Below are positions 9,345-19,270 of a stretch of 64,000 nt of DNA, piece by piece. The notes beneath the pieces are model-generated. The model saw only the letters and a list, made by a program, of their open reading frames with translations. It had not been told where the DNA came from and did no database searches. Location of the stretch: contig NZ_CP012334.1 of NCBI RefSeq assembly GCF_001704295.1, positions 3,484,084-3,548,083 on the forward strand, in the 5' to 3' direction. Numbering within the stretch: position 1 is the stretch's first letter; every line of letters begins with the position of its first letter. Origin of the DNA: Bordetella sp. H567. GTDB taxonomy: Bacteria; Pseudomonadota; Gammaproteobacteria; Burkholderiales; Burkholderiaceae_B. The position numbers and the translations under genes were made by a program.

Positions 9345-10550
9345 TCAGACCCGTTCCAGGATGACCGCGATGCCCTGGCCTACACCGATGCACATGGTGC
9401 ACAAGGCGTAACGGCCGCCGGTCCGCTCCAGTTGGTTGACCGCCGTGGTCGCCAGACGGGCACCGCTCGCGCCCAGCGGATGGCCCAGCGCAATTGCGCC
9501 GCCGTTGGGATTGACGCGCGGGTCCGTCTCGCTGATGCCCAATTCGCGCAGTACGGCGATGCCCTGCGCCGCGAAAGCTTCGTTCAGCTCGATCACGTCG
9601 ATCTGGTCCAGCTTCAGACCCGTCAGGGCCAGGACCTTGCGCGTGGCGGGCACCGGGCCGATCCCCATGATGCGCGGCGGGACCCCGGCGGTGGCCATGC
9701 CCACCACGCGCGCGCGCGGGGTCAGGCCATGGCGCTTCAGGGCGCTTTCGCCGGCCAACAACAGGGCCGCGGCGCCGTCGTTGACACCCGAGGCGTTGCC
9801 CGCGGTGACCGTCCCGCCGTCCCGGACCACGCCCTTCAGGCGGCCGAGCACTTCCAGGCTGGTTTCGCGGGGATGTTCATCCTTGGCGACCAGCACGGGG
9901 TCGCCCTTCTTCTGCGGTACGGATACCGGGGTCAGTTCGCTGTCGAAGTAGCCGGTCTGTTGCGCCCTGATGGCCCTTTCCTGGCTGGCCAAGGCAAAAC
10001 GGTCCTGGTCCTCTCGCCCCACCTTGAAGTCGGTCGCCACGTTTTCGGCGGTTTCCGGCATGGAGTCCACGCCGTACTGGGCCTTCATCAGCTTGTTGAC
10101 GAAGCGCCAGCCGATCGTGGTGTCGTAGATGGCGGCATTGCGCGAAAAGGCCGTTTCGGCCTTGCCCATGACGAAAGGCGCCCGGCTCATGCTTTCGACG
10201 CCCCCCGCCAGCATCAGGCGGGCTTCGCCGGCGCGTATCGCACGCGCAGCGCTACCCAGCGCATCCAGGCCCGAGCCGCACAGGCGGTTCACCGTGGAGC
10301 CGGGGACCTCGACGGGCAGCCCTGCCAGCAGCAGCGCCATGCGCGCCACGTTGCGATTGTCCTCGCCCGCCTGGTTCGCGCAGCCGAAAATCACATCGTC
10401 CAGTTCCTGCCATTGCACGCCCGCATTGCGTGCCATCAAGGCCTTGATCGGGACGGCCGCCAGATCGTCCGCCCGCACGGACGACAAAGCGCCGCCATAG
10501 CGGCCGAAAGGGGTACGGATGGCGTCACAAATGTAGGCGTGCTCGGTCAT
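9345..10550 (-). CDS. pcaF: 3-oxoadipyl-CoA thiolase
   Basis: Thiolase of the beta-ketoadipate pathway, splitting 3-oxoadipyl-CoA to succinyl-CoA and acetyl-CoA; 401 aa, the usual PcaF length. Catalytic residues are present: C91 in NRLCGSG, H357 in ALGHPLGASG and C387 in CTMCIGVGQG. The opening RTPFGRYGGALSSVRADDLA is typical of PcaF rather than of PhaA-type thiolases. No other pca gene is adjacent, so it stands alone here. A general acetyl-CoA acyltransferase role is the alternative. Its end has a GC-rich hairpin (about 9314-9339) without a clear T-run. Confidence 0.86.
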   Translation of the reverse strand: MTEHAYICDAIRTPFGRYGGALSSVRADDLAAVPIKALMARNAGVQWQELDDVIFGCANQAGEDNRNVARMALLLAGLPVEVPGSTVNRLCGSGLDALGSAARAIRAGEARLMLAGGVESMSRAPFVMGKAETAFSRNAAIYDTTIGWRFVNKLMKAQYGVDSMPETAENVATDFKVGREDQDRFALASQERAIRAQQTGYFDSELTPVSVPQKKGDPVLVAKDEHPRETSLEVLGRLKGVVRDGGTVTAGNASGVNDGAAALLLAGESALKRHGLTPRARVVGMATAGVPPRIMGIGPVPATRKVLALTGLKLDQIDVIELNEAFAAQGIAVLRELGISETDPRVNPNGGAIALGHPLGASGARLATTAVNQLERTGGRYALCTMCIGVGQGIAVILERV

Positions 10551-10644
10551 GGCTGGCTCTCAAAAGTTGCGAAGCGGAATGGTATCGCAGGGGGATTTTC
10601 CCCCCTGCACCGCCGCGGCCGGCCGTCCATGCCATGGACGGCGT

Positions 10645-12045
10645 CTAAGGCGCGGACGCCGCCTTGGCGGCCCGACCGGCCTCTACGATAGCCTGCCGGC
10701 GGAATCGGCCTCCAGCCAGATGGTAAAACGCCTGGGGGCAGAATTGGCGCGACACCAGCGATGCCGTAAGCGCTCCCAGCAGGAGCCAGAAAAGCATGGG
10801 CTGGCTCCCGGTCATTTCCATGACCACCACGCTGGCCGTCAAAGGCGCCTGCGTGGCCGCGGCAAGAAAGGCCGCCATGGAGATGAGCACCAGCACGCGC
10901 TGATCCACCACGCCTTGTGTCAATCGCCAGACCGATTCTCCTATCCCGGCGCCAGCGGTGAGTGCCGGGGTGAAAATACCACCGGGAATGCCGGCCCAGT
11001 ACGATGCCAGCGTGGCCGCCACCTTGGCCAGCCCGAAGCCCTGCTGCTCAGTGGGGTGTCCGGCCAACAGCTGGGCGGCGGCGTCATAGCCGGTACCGTA
11101 GGTCGTCCCGCCCATGACCCAGCCCAGCGCGGCCAGCGCGAGTCCCAGGACAAAGGCCGTCACGATGGGATGCGTCCGGACGGCGGAGCGCCATCGCGCG
11201 GGAAGCAGCACGGCCGGACCTTTGCCCAACAGGCGTCCGAAGATGCCGCCGACCACGCCGTTGACCACACCGCAAAGCAGCACCCAACCGACCATATGGC
11301 TGACCGTGCCGCCGCCGAAAACACCGAAATAGGGATTGTTGCCGACCACCGCCACAACCATGAAGCCGGACGCCAGGACGCCGATGAGGACCAGGCGTTC
11401 CCAGCGCAGCACGGTGCTGCGGCCCAATTCCTCGATGGCGAAGATCACACCGGCCAGTGGAGCGTTGAAAGCGGCCGCAAGCCCGCCCGCGGCGCCGGCC
11501 GCGATCAGCTCATTATTGTGGAAGGACCGCAGGGGTAGACGGCGGTTTTTCCAGAAACGGCCCCACGCCAGCATGAAGGCCGCGCCGACCTGGACCGATG
11601 GCCCTTCCCGCCCGATGGAGGCGCCCGCCAGCAGTCCGATGAAGGTCAGCGGAATCTTCCAGACCGTCTGCCGCAGCGACACCAGGCTGTACTGACTGGG
11701 ACCGGGCGGCAGGGACAAGGCACCGATCACCTGGGGAATCCCGCTACCCGACGCATTCGGTGCAAGACGCAAGGTCAGCCACCGCGCCGCCGCCAGCCCG
11801 AAGGGCAGCAGAATGAAGGCCAACCAGCTCGAGCGGGCGATCCAGCTCGCATTCCATTTCAGCGCCAGATCAGCTAACTGCGCAAAGCCCAGCGAGACCA
11901 GGGCAACCAGCGCGGCGCCGCTGAGGAGCAGCGCCAATTCCACGGATTTCCGGGAAAGCCGGGACGTCTGGTGCACCTTGCGGCGCAGGACGCGACGAAG
12001 ACGCGCGGATGAGCCTCGCAAGGACGAAGGCGAAGATTCGGACAT
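10645..12045 (-). CDS. ClC-family chloride channel/antiporter
   Basis: Integral inner-membrane ClC protein, 466 aa. It shows the three chloride-site motifs in order: GSGIPQV, GREGPSVQVG with the gating glutamate, and GGIFTPALTAG. A second glutamate in VIFAIEELG matches the internal proton-path position of ClC-ec1, so a Cl-/H+ antiporter is more likely than a pure channel. No CBS domain follows. The start chosen (MSESSPSSL) skips 15 upstream codons that look non-native. Likely role, from the family, is acid or charge balance. Confidence 0.9.
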   Translation of the reverse strand: MSESSPSSLRGSSARLRRVLRRKVHQTSRLSRKSVELALLLSGAALVALVSLGFAQLADLALKWNASWIARSSWLAFILLPFGLAAARWLTLRLAPNASGSGIPQVIGALSLPPGPSQYSLVSLRQTVWKIPLTFIGLLAGASIGREGPSVQVGAAFMLAWGRFWKNRRLPLRSFHNNELIAAGAAGGLAAAFNAPLAGVIFAIEELGRSTVLRWERLVLIGVLASGFMVVAVVGNNPYFGVFGGGTVSHMVGWVLLCGVVNGVVGGIFGRLLGKGPAVLLPARWRSAVRTHPIVTAFVLGLALAALGWVMGGTTYGTGYDAAAQLLAGHPTEQQGFGLAKVAATLASYWAGIPGGIFTPALTAGAGIGESVWRLTQGVVDQRVLVLISMAAFLAAATQAPLTASVVVMEMTGSQPMLFWLLLGALTASLVSRQFCPQAFYHLAGGRFRRQAIVEAGRAAKAASAP

Positions 12046-12141
12046 CGGTGAATGACGACGGGGCGGGCAAGGCCGTAACCATACCATCATCCACGCCGCC
12101 CATCCGACGCGCCGCGGCGCCGTTTCCTACAGGGGTTGAAT

Positions 12142-12180
12142 CAAAAAAACAAAAGGGCCGCCACCCTGAGGCGGCGGCCC
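12142..12180 (-). terminator. Terminator of sodB
   Basis: On the minus strand GGGCCGCC pairs with GGCGGCCC around a short loop, followed by a T-rich run (12142-12154). It is placed just after the sodB stop. Confidence 0.9.
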
Positions 12181-12198
12181 TTGCGGGCTGGTGCAGGA

Positions 12199-12777
12199 TC
12201 AGCCGAAATTCTTGGCCGCGAAGTCCCAGTTCACCAGGTTCCAGAAATTTTCCAGGTACTTGGGACGGGCATTGCGATAGTCGATGTAATAAGCGTGTTC
12301 CCACACGTCACAGGTCAGCAGCGCCTTGTCGCCCGTGGTCAGCGGCGTGGCGGCATTGCTCGTGTTGACGATGTCGACCGAACCATCGCCCTTCTTCACC
12401 AGCCAGGTCCAGCCCGAGCCGAAGTTGCCGGCGGCCGACTTGTTGAACGCTTCCTTGAAAGCGTCGAGGCTGCCCCACTTGGCGTTGATGGCGTCAGCCA
12501 GCTTGCCGCTGGGCGCGCCGCCGCCCTGTGGCTTGAGGCTGTTCCAGTAGAAGGTGTGGTTCCACACCTGGGCGGCGTTGTTGAAAATGCCGCCCGAGGA
12601 CTTCTTGACGATGTCTTCGAGGGAAGCGTTTTCGAATTCCGTGTCTTTGATGAGGTTGTTCAGGTTGGTAACGTAGGTCTGATGGTGCTTGCCATAGTGG
12701 AACTCCAGCGTCTCCTTGGAGATGTGCGGTTGCAGGGCATCCATCGCGTAAGGCAGGGGGGGAAGCGTGTGCGGCAT
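12199..12777 (-). CDS. sodB: Superoxide dismutase [Fe]
   Basis: Cytoplasmic Fe-superoxide dismutase, 192 aa, the canonical length. Metal ligands are visible: histidine in YGKHHQTYV, histidine in WNHTFYW, and aspartate and histidine in [11 protein letters not shown]. The [11 protein letters not shown] and FGSGWTWLV segments fit the iron form. The ATG giving [10 protein letters not shown] follows an AGAAGGA site; 14 further upstream codons are not used. It lies 125 bp after xseA on the same strand and ends in a strong terminator. Confidence 0.96.
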   Translation of the reverse strand: MPHTLPPLPYAMDALQPHISKETLEFHYGKHHQTYVTNLNNLIKDTEFENASLEDIVKKSSGGIFNNAAQVWNHTFYWNSLKPQGGGAPSGKLADAINAKWGSLDAFKEAFNKSAAGNFGSGWTWLVKKGDGSVDIVNTSNAATPLTTGDKALLTCDVWEHAYYIDYRNARPKYLENFWNLVNWDFAAKNFG

Positions 12778-12902
12778 ATCCGGTTCCTTCTTGGTTGAGA
12801 GCACTATCGAGCCAATCATTGTATCGGCACTTTCCGCGCCGGTGCATTAACCCCTGCGGCGGTACGGGGTTAAGGGCGCCAGGCGCGAAAGTGCGCGAGG
12901 TG

Positions 12903-14264
12903 TCATGCATGGGGCGGATGCGTTGCCAGGACGGTGACGTCCGCGCCGCCCTGGCTGAACAGCACGTCCAGCACCTGGCCGGCCGCCAACTGCCCTGCAT
13001 CCCGCACGACGTGGCCACGATCGTCGCGGACCAGTGCATAACCGCGCGCCAGCACGTGCTGCGGATCGAAAGCGCGCAGTTGCGTGGATAGCGAGTCCAG
13101 CCGCGCACGGCGGTGTTCCAGCAAGCGTACCTTGGCGCGCTGCAATCGACGCAGGCGATCCTGCAGCCGGTCCGCGGCGCGATCCAGGTCGGGCCCACGA
13201 TGGAGCACCTTGGCCACCAGCAGGTCGATGCGGGCGTGCCGGCGCGCGTGCGGGGTAGCCCAGGCGTTGGCCAGCCGATGCCGCAATGTCGCCAGACGTT
13301 CCCGCTGGTGCGCCAGGCGCTGCCCGGGCGACGTCAACTGGCCGGCCGCCCGGTCCAGGCGCTGCGCCAGCCGCTCCAGACGTCGCTCCTGGGCCCGCAC
13401 CAGGGAGCCGGCCAATTGCATCACCCGGTTGTAAAGCTCCAGGCGCGGCACGCAGGCCAGTTCGGCCGCCGCCGTCGGTGTGGGCGCGCGCAAGTCGGAT
13501 ACGAAATCGACGATGGTGAAGTCCGTTTCGTGCCCGACGCCGCTGATCACCGGAATCGCGCTCGCGGCCACGGTGCGCGCCAGGCCTTCATCGTTGAAGC
13601 TCCACAGATCCTCGATGCTGCCGCCGCCCCGGACCAGCAGCAGCGTATCGACCTCGGCCCGCCGGTTCGCCGCGGCGATGGCGGCGATCAGGCGCGGCGC
13701 CGCGTCCGCCCCCTGCACCGGCGCCGGATAGAGAATGACCGGGACGTGGGGCGCGCGCCGCGCCAGGGCCGACAACACGTCGCGCAGTGCAGCCGCGCGC
13801 AGGGACGTGACGACGCCGATGGCGCGCGGCTGCGCCACGGGCGCCCGTTTCCGTTCCGGCAAAAAGAGGCCTTCGGATTCCAGCTTCTGTTTCAGGCGAA
13901 GAAATGCCTCGAACAGATCGCCCAGGCCGGCGCGCCGCATCGCCTCCACCTGCAACTGGTAATCGCCGCGAGGTTCGTACAGGCTGACCCGCGCCCGCAC
14001 CTCCACCTTGTCACCCGCCCTGGGGACGAAGCCGACCGCCATGGCACGCCCGCGGAACATGACGGCGCGCACGGCCGCCCTGCTGTCCTTGAGCGTGAAG
14101 TACCAGTGACCGGACGCGGCCTGGGTGAAATTCGAAATTTCGCCGCGGACCCAGAGCATCGGGATGCTGCGCTCCAGGACCTGTCCGACCGCCTGATTGA
14201 GCTGTCCCACCGTGACGATGTCGCCCACAAATACGGCTTCTTTAACTTGAAATTCAACTGTCAT
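12903..14264 (-). CDS. xseA: Exodeoxyribonuclease VII large subunit
   Basis: Catalytic subunit of ExoVII, 453 aa. The N-terminal OB-fold covers about residues 10-110 (VGQLNQAV, LWVRGEISNF). The catalytic domain has GGGSIEDLWSFNDE and GVGHETDFTIVDFVSD. A long arginine-rich helical coiled region then leads to a C-terminal domain ending with DVTVLATHP. I chose ATG at 14264 after a GGAAA site. The small subunit xseB is not next to it. Upstream lies a 345-bp gene-free region with DnaA boxes. Confidence 0.96.
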   Translation of the reverse strand: MTVEFQVKEAVFVGDIVTVGQLNQAVGQVLERSIPMLWVRGEISNFTQAASGHWYFTLKDSRAAVRAVMFRGRAMAVGFVPRAGDKVEVRARVSLYEPRGDYQLQVEAMRRAGLGDLFEAFLRLKQKLESEGLFLPERKRAPVAQPRAIGVVTSLRAAALRDVLSALARRAPHVPVILYPAPVQGADAAPRLIAAIAAANRRAEVDTLLLVRGGGSIEDLWSFNDEGLARTVAASAIPVISGVGHETDFTIVDFVSDLRAPTPTAAAELACVPRLELYNRVMQLAGSLVRAQERRLERLAQRLDRAAGQLTSPGQRLAHQRERLATLRHRLANAWATPHARRHARIDLLVAKVLHRGPDLDRAADRLQDRLRRLQRAKVRLLEHRRARLDSLSTQLRAFDPQHVLARGYALVRDDRGHVVRDAGQLAAGQVLDVLFSQGGADVTVLATHPPHA

Positions 14265-14456
14265 AAGGGTTTCCGGGCGAAACCTGTCCACAGGCCGCGA
14301 AAATACGTGGGAGAGCCCCCTACGGGGGTGTTTTTTTACGTTGCGTCGGTTTCCGCTTTAAAACAACGGCGCAAGCCATTGAAAACAAAAGAAAAGCGAC
14401 TTGGACACGCATTTGCCCGCGAGACGGCATCCCGACGCGGGGCCCGCAGGAATGGG

Positions 14457-14504
14457 CCATCCACAGGGGTTTTACACAGAATTATCCACAAAAATTGTGG
14501 ATAG
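14457..14504. promoter_or_regulatory. DnaA-box cluster in the xseA/exbB intergenic region
   Basis: The 345 bp between xseA and the exbB-like gene (14265-14609) hold no gene. At 14482-14490 is a consensus DnaA box, TTATCCACA. At 14496-14504 an inverted near-consensus box reads CTATCCACA on the other strand. The two form a perfect 8-bp inverted repeat around five bases. Weaker relatives lie at 14457-14465 and 14470-14478. The region could bind DnaA and control the divergent genes. It is not next to dnaA, so it is unlikely to be the chromosomal origin. Confidence 0.55.
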
Positions 14505-14609
14505 TTTGCGCCGCCCCGGGCTATTGCCAGGGCAGCCCCCGGCCCGTTACAGTGCGCTGATTCCGCCCCCTACCGCCCGCTATGTCCCGGCGCGCTCTGG
14601 AGTTCCTTC

Positions 14610-15281
14610 TTGCTGTCCGTCCTTCGTGATGCGGGCTGGCCTATCTGGCCCCTGCTTGCCACCTCCGTCCTCTGCCTGGCGCTGATCATCGAACGGCTGT
14701 TCTCGCTACGCCGCAGCCAGGTGGCGCCCGCTGGGCTCACCACGCAGGTCCTCGACATGGTGCGCAACCGACAGGACTCGCCGGAAGCCATTGCCCGGCT
14801 GGAGCGCAATTCACCGCTGGGACGCGTGCTGGCAGAAGTTCTGCGCCAGCGGCATCTGCCGCGCGACGAAATGCGCGGCGCCGTGGAAGACACCGGGCGT
14901 GCCGTGGCCCACGAGCTGAACCGATACATCGGTGCCATCGGCACCATCGCGGTCGTCGCCCCCTTGCTCGGGCTGTTCGGCACGGTGGTGGGGATGATAG
15001 ACATTTTCGGTTCCTATTCCCCCACTGGAGGCGATCCGGCGCAGTTGGCGCATGGCATTTCCGTGGCGCTGTACAACACGGGTTTCGGCATACTGATCGC
15101 CATTCCCGCCATGATTTTCCACCGCTACCTGCGCGGCCGCGTGGACGAATACATGCACCAGCTGGAAAACGCCGCCTCGCGTACCGCCCGCATCCTGACG
15201 GCACCCGGGCGCCGGCGCGGCGAAGAAGAGGAACCGCTGTTCGGCACGCGCGCCGCGGCGCTGCAGGACCCCCTGGCATGA
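14610..15281 (+). CDS. exbB: MotA/TolQ/ExbB proton-channel protein
   Basis: Inner-membrane proton-channel subunit, 223 aa, with three predicted helices: about residues 8-30, then two in the conserved C-terminal core containing [18 protein letters not shown] and [20 protein letters not shown]. It drives an energised partner together with the following ExbD/TolR-like protein. The start is TTG, seven bases after GGAG; no ATG fits the frame. Its stop overlaps the next start (ATGA). This second ExbB sits in the lipid A/Kdo operon, separate from the tonB-linked copy near 41 kb. The partner it powers is not known from sequence. Confidence 0.88.
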   Translation: MLSVLRDAGWPIWPLLATSVLCLALIIERLFSLRRSQVAPAGLTTQVLDMVRNRQDSPEAIARLERNSPLGRVLAEVLRQRHLPRDEMRGAVEDTGRAVAHELNRYIGAIGTIAVVAPLLGLFGTVVGMIDIFGSYSPTGGDPAQLAHGISVALYNTGFGILIAIPAMIFHRYLRGRVDEYMHQLENAASRTARILTAPGRRRGEEEEPLFGTRAAALQDPLA

Positions 15282-15688
15282 ACTTCGGCAATCACCGCAG
15301 GCAGGACGAGCTGGAGATCAACCTTATCCCGTTGATCGACGTGCTGCTGGTCATCCTGATCTTCCTGGCCGCCACCACCTCGTTCGCGCGTTTCAGCCAG
15401 TTGAAGGTCACCCTACCCCAGGCCGCCGCGGAACAGCGGGCGGCCGCGCCCATCGAGGTCGCCATCAGCCAGGACGGCCATTACGCCCTGGACGGCACGC
15501 TGCTGCAAGCCACGACCACGGACGATATCGCGGACGCGCTGCGCCGCGCCGCGGCGGGCAAGGCCGATCCCGTTCTGGTCATCAATGCCGACGCCCTCGC
15601 GACCCACCAGACCGTGGTGAACGTCATGGAAGCGGCGCGCCTGGCCGGCATTGCCAGGGTGAATTTCGCCACGCAAATTGCCCGGTGA
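15278..15688 (+). CDS. exbD: ExbD/TolR family biopolymer transport protein
   Basis: Single-span inner-membrane protein, 136 aa. After a short cytoplasmic tail with [19 protein letters not shown] it crosses the membrane once; the aspartate in PLIDV is the conserved proton-carrying residue. A periplasmic domain ends at [10 protein letters not shown]. It overlaps the exbB-like stop by 4 bp and its own TGA overlaps the GTG of lpxK, so the three genes should be translated together. Confidence 0.9.
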   Translation: MNFGNHRRQDELEINLIPLIDVLLVILIFLAATTSFARFSQLKVTLPQAAAEQRAAAPIEVAISQDGHYALDGTLLQATTTDDIADALRRAAAGKADPVLVINADALATHQTVVNVMEAARLAGIARVNFATQIAR

Positions 15689-16734
15689 GCCGCGTGGTGC
15701 GCGCCCTGATCCAGAAGCAATGGCGGCACGGCGGCTGGCTGTCCGCCCTGCTCAGTCCCCTGTCCGCCGTGACCCTGTTGGCCGTCAGCGCCAAGCGCGC
15801 CTTTTACCGGCGAGGCTGGCTGCAGTGCTACCGGCCGCCCGTGCCGGTCATCGTGGTCGGCAACATCTATGTCGGAGGCACAGGGAAGACCCCAGTCGTT
15901 ATCGCGATGGTCCAGGCCCTGCGCGAGCGCGGCTGGAACCCCGGCGTGGTCAGCCGCGGGTACGGGGTGAAAATCGGCAAGCATCCGCGCACCGGACAAG
16001 GCGACCTCGCCGCGGAGCGCTTCGGCGATGAACCGGCCCTGATCGCCCACACGACAAACGCCCCGGTCAGCATCCATCCCGACCGGCCACGCGCGGTCCG
16101 CACCTTGTTGAGCGCCTTTCCGCATGTCGACGTCATCGTGTCCGATGACGGGCTGCAACATCTGGCCCTGGCCAGGGACATCGAGATCGTGGTCCAGGAC
16201 GGACGGGGCATCGGCAACGGGCTGCTGCTGCCGGCAGGCCCGCTGCGCGAGCCCGCCACGCGGCTGCGCGAAGTACACGCGGTCATCACCAATGTCGACG
16301 GACCCGAGCCCGTCGCGGCGGCGTCGTCCGGCGAACCCTATCGCGTCAGCATGTGGATGGAACCCGGCGCAGCGTGGAACCTGCGCGACGGGACCTTGCG
16401 GACGCTATGGGAACTGCAGGCGGCGTATCGGACCAGCGGCATCGCGGCGGCTGCGGGCATCGGCAATCCTGAGCGGTTCTTCGCCACGCTGCGCTCCGCC
16501 GGCTTGACACTGAACGCGACCATTCCCCTGCCGGACCACTACAGCTACGTGAAATCGCCGTTCGCGTCGATCAAGACCGGACTGATCCTGGTCACCGCCA
16601 AGGATGCCGTCAAATGCAGCGGACTCGGGGACGCGCGCCTGTGGGCCGTGCCGGTCACGCCGCATTTCTCAGACCCCGCGTTCTTCGACCGCGTGGCCGC
16701 CCGCCTGCCGGCCCCGGGGCGAAAACTCCACTAA
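15685..16734 (+). CDS. lpxK: Tetraacyldisaccharide 4'-kinase
   Basis: Lipid A kinase that phosphorylates the 4' position of the disaccharide intermediate at the inner membrane, 349 aa. The P-loop is [12 protein letters not shown], at about residues 59-70. The [13 protein letters not shown] and [10 protein letters not shown] segments are typical of LpxK. It starts with GTG inside the exbD stop (GTGA). A short gap then leads to the Trm112-like gene and kdsB, grouping lipid A and Kdo steps. Confidence 0.95.
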   Translation: MSRVVRALIQKQWRHGGWLSALLSPLSAVTLLAVSAKRAFYRRGWLQCYRPPVPVIVVGNIYVGGTGKTPVVIAMVQALRERGWNPGVVSRGYGVKIGKHPRTGQGDLAAERFGDEPALIAHTTNAPVSIHPDRPRAVRTLLSAFPHVDVIVSDDGLQHLALARDIEIVVQDGRGIGNGLLLPAGPLREPATRLREVHAVITNVDGPEPVAAASSGEPYRVSMWMEPGAAWNLRDGTLRTLWELQAAYRTSGIAAAAGIGNPERFFATLRSAGLTLNATIPLPDHYSYVKSPFASIKTGLILVTAKDAVKCSGLGDARLWAVPVTPHFSDPAFFDRVAARLPAPGRKLH

Positions 16735-16743
16735 AATCTGCCC

Positions 16744-16932
16744 ATGGAATCCCGCCTGCTCGATATTCTCGTCTGCCCGATCTGCAAGGGCCCCCTCCGG
16801 TACGACCGCCAGAACGCGGAGCTGGTCTGCTCGGCCGACCGCTTGGCGTATCCGGTACGCGACGGCATCCCTGTCATGCTGGAAAGCGAAGCGCGATCGC
16901 TTGATGCCGAGCGCGCCCCGGATGCACTGTAG
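16744..16932 (+). CDS. Trm112/YcaR family small protein
   Basis: 62-aa protein of the Trm112 (DUF343) family. The first CPIC pair is present ([14 protein letters not shown]), but the second has only one cysteine ([20 protein letters not shown]), as in many bacterial YcaR proteins. Eukaryotic Trm112 activates methyltransferases; the bacterial role is unclear. It always tends to sit between lpxK and kdsB, as here. Confidence 0.9.
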   Translation: MESRLLDILVCPICKGPLRYDRQNAELVCSADRLAYPVRDGIPVMLESEARSLDAERAPDAL

Positions 16933-16940
16933 CAGCCGCC

Positions 16941-17705
16941 GTGGAATTCATCGCTCTCATCCCCGCGCGCGCGGCCTCCACGCGGCTGCCCGACAAGCCC
17001 CTGGCGGATATCGCCGGCAAACCCATGGTGGTGCGCACCGCTGAACGCGCTGCGCTGTCCGGCGCCAGCCGTGTGCTGGTGGCCACCGACGACGAACGCG
17101 TCGCCCAGGCCGTGCGGCAGCACGGACACGAGGCCCTGATCACCCGCAGCGACCATGCCACCGGCACCGATCGCCTGGCGGAAGCCGTGGATCTTCTGGC
17201 CTTGCCGGACGACGCCATCGTCGTGAACGTGCAGGGCGACGAACCGCTCATCGAGCCCGAGCTGATCGATGCGGTTGCGCGCCTGCTCGCGCAGCGTCCC
17301 GATGCGGCGATCGCCACCTGTGCATCGCCCGTGGCCGACGCCGAAGCGCTGTTCAATCCCACCGTCGTCAAGGCCGTCTGCGCGGCGGACGGTCGCGCGC
17401 TCTACTTTTCGCGCGCGCCCATACCCTGGGCGCGCGATGCCCTTGCCGACGGCGAACGACGGATGGCGGAGGGATTGCCGGCATGGCACCATGTGGGCCT
17501 CTATGCGTATCGGGCCGAATTCCTTCGCCGCTTTCCACTCCTGCCGCAAGGCCTCCTGGAACGCTACGAGTCGCTGGAACAACTGCGCGCGCTGGAGCAT
17601 GGCTATACCATCCTGATCCACCAGGTGCCGCGGGCGCCCGCGGGCGGCGTCGATACGCCGGCCGATCTGGATCGCGTGCGTGCGATATACGCAAATCGGT
17701 TATAA
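16941..17705 (+). CDS. kdsB: 3-deoxy-manno-octulosonate cytidylyltransferase
   Basis: CMP-Kdo synthetase, 254 aa, cytoplasmic; activates Kdo for lipopolysaccharide core synthesis. Seen: [17 protein letters not shown] at the nucleotide-binding N-terminus, [13 protein letters not shown], and [12 protein letters not shown]. The start is GTG eight bases after the previous stop, with a weak ribosome site, which suggests coupling. It belongs to the exbB-to-kdsB unit. Confidence 0.95.
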   Translation: MEFIALIPARAASTRLPDKPLADIAGKPMVVRTAERAALSGASRVLVATDDERVAQAVRQHGHEALITRSDHATGTDRLAEAVDLLALPDDAIVVNVQGDEPLIEPELIDAVARLLAQRPDAAIATCASPVADAEALFNPTVVKAVCAADGRALYFSRAPIPWARDALADGERRMAEGLPAWHHVGLYAYRAEFLRRFPLLPQGLLERYESLEQLRALEHGYTILIHQVPRAPAGGVDTPADLDRVRAIYANRL

Positions 17706-17759
17706 GGGATCGACCTCTTGCCGCTCCCGCGGGCATGCCCCGCGGTCGATGCGGCATAA

Positions 17760-18452
<693 letters not shown>

Positions 18453-18474
18453 ACGCCCAAGGTCGCACCACGCC

Positions 18475-19233
18475 ATGGAAATTGCCAACAAGGTATTCAT
18501 CGTCACCGGGGGCGCCTCCGGTCTGGGCGCCGGCACGGCACGCATGCTGGTCGCCAACGGGGCACGCGTCGTCATCGCGGATGTTCAGGATCAGGCGGGC
18601 GGCGACCTTGCCGCCGAACTCGGCCAGCGCTATGTCCACTGCGACGTCACCCAGGACGCCGACGCGCAGGGCGCGGTGGACGCGGCCACGGCGCTTGGTC
18701 CGTTGTTCGGGCTGGTGAATTGCGCCGGCATCGCTCCCGCGGCACGCATCGTGGGCAAGAACGGCCCGCATGCGCTGGAGCTGTTCCAGAAAGTCATCGC
18801 CATCAATTTGATCGGCAGCTTCAACATGATGCGGTTGTGCGCGCAAGCCATGAGCGCAAACGCACCCGAGCCCACGGGCGAGCGCGGTGTCCTGATCAAC
18901 ACCGCTTCGGTCGCCGCTTTCGACGGGCAGATTGGCCAGGCCGCGTACGCGGCCTCCAAGGCCGGCGTGGCCGGCATGACGCTGCCGATCGCGCGCGACC
19001 TGTCCAAGGTGGGCATACGCTGCATGACCATCGCCCCTGGCATTTTCGGTACGCCCATGATTTTCGGCATGCCGCAGGAAGTGCAGGATTCGCTGGCCGC
19101 CAGTATTCCGTTCCCCGCGCGCCTGGGACGGCCGGAAGACTACGCCAAGCTGGTGCACAGCATCATCACCAACGACATGCTGAACGGCGAAACCATCCGT
19201 CTGGATGGCGCCATCCGCATGCCGCCCAAGTGA
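18475..19233 (+). CDS. SDR oxidoreductase, 3-hydroxyacyl-CoA dehydrogenase type
   Basis: Short-chain dehydrogenase, 252 aa, cytoplasmic. NAD(H) site [13 protein letters not shown] near residues 11-23; NCAG; catalytic serine in INTASVAAF and YxxxK as YAASK. The [10 protein letters not shown] and [12 protein letters not shown] segments resemble type II 3-hydroxyacyl-CoA / 3-hydroxy-2-methylbutyryl-CoA dehydrogenases of fatty acid or isoleucine breakdown. It begins 22 bp after adk and is followed by murJ 37 bp on. The exact substrate is inferred from family resemblance only. Confidence 0.85.
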   Translation: MEIANKVFIVTGGASGLGAGTARMLVANGARVVIADVQDQAGGDLAAELGQRYVHCDVTQDADAQGAVDAATALGPLFGLVNCAGIAPAARIVGKNGPHALELFQKVIAINLIGSFNMMRLCAQAMSANAPEPTGERGVLINTASVAAFDGQIGQAAYAASKAGVAGMTLPIARDLSKVGIRCMTIAPGIFGTPMIFGMPQEVQDSLAASIPFPARLGRPEDYAKLVHSIITNDMLNGETIRLDGAIRMPPK

Positions 19234-19270
19234 ATCCCCGCGTCAGCCGCCCTTTCGATCCGTCTTCGCC

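Noticed and set aside
9432-10691. 419-codon open frame opposite pcaF
   Set aside because: No family resemblance; the thiolase on the other strand has all catalytic residues.
14265-14609. Chromosome replication origin
   Set aside because: DnaA boxes are few, there is no clear AT-rich unwinding region, and dnaA, dnaN, rpmH or parAB are not near.
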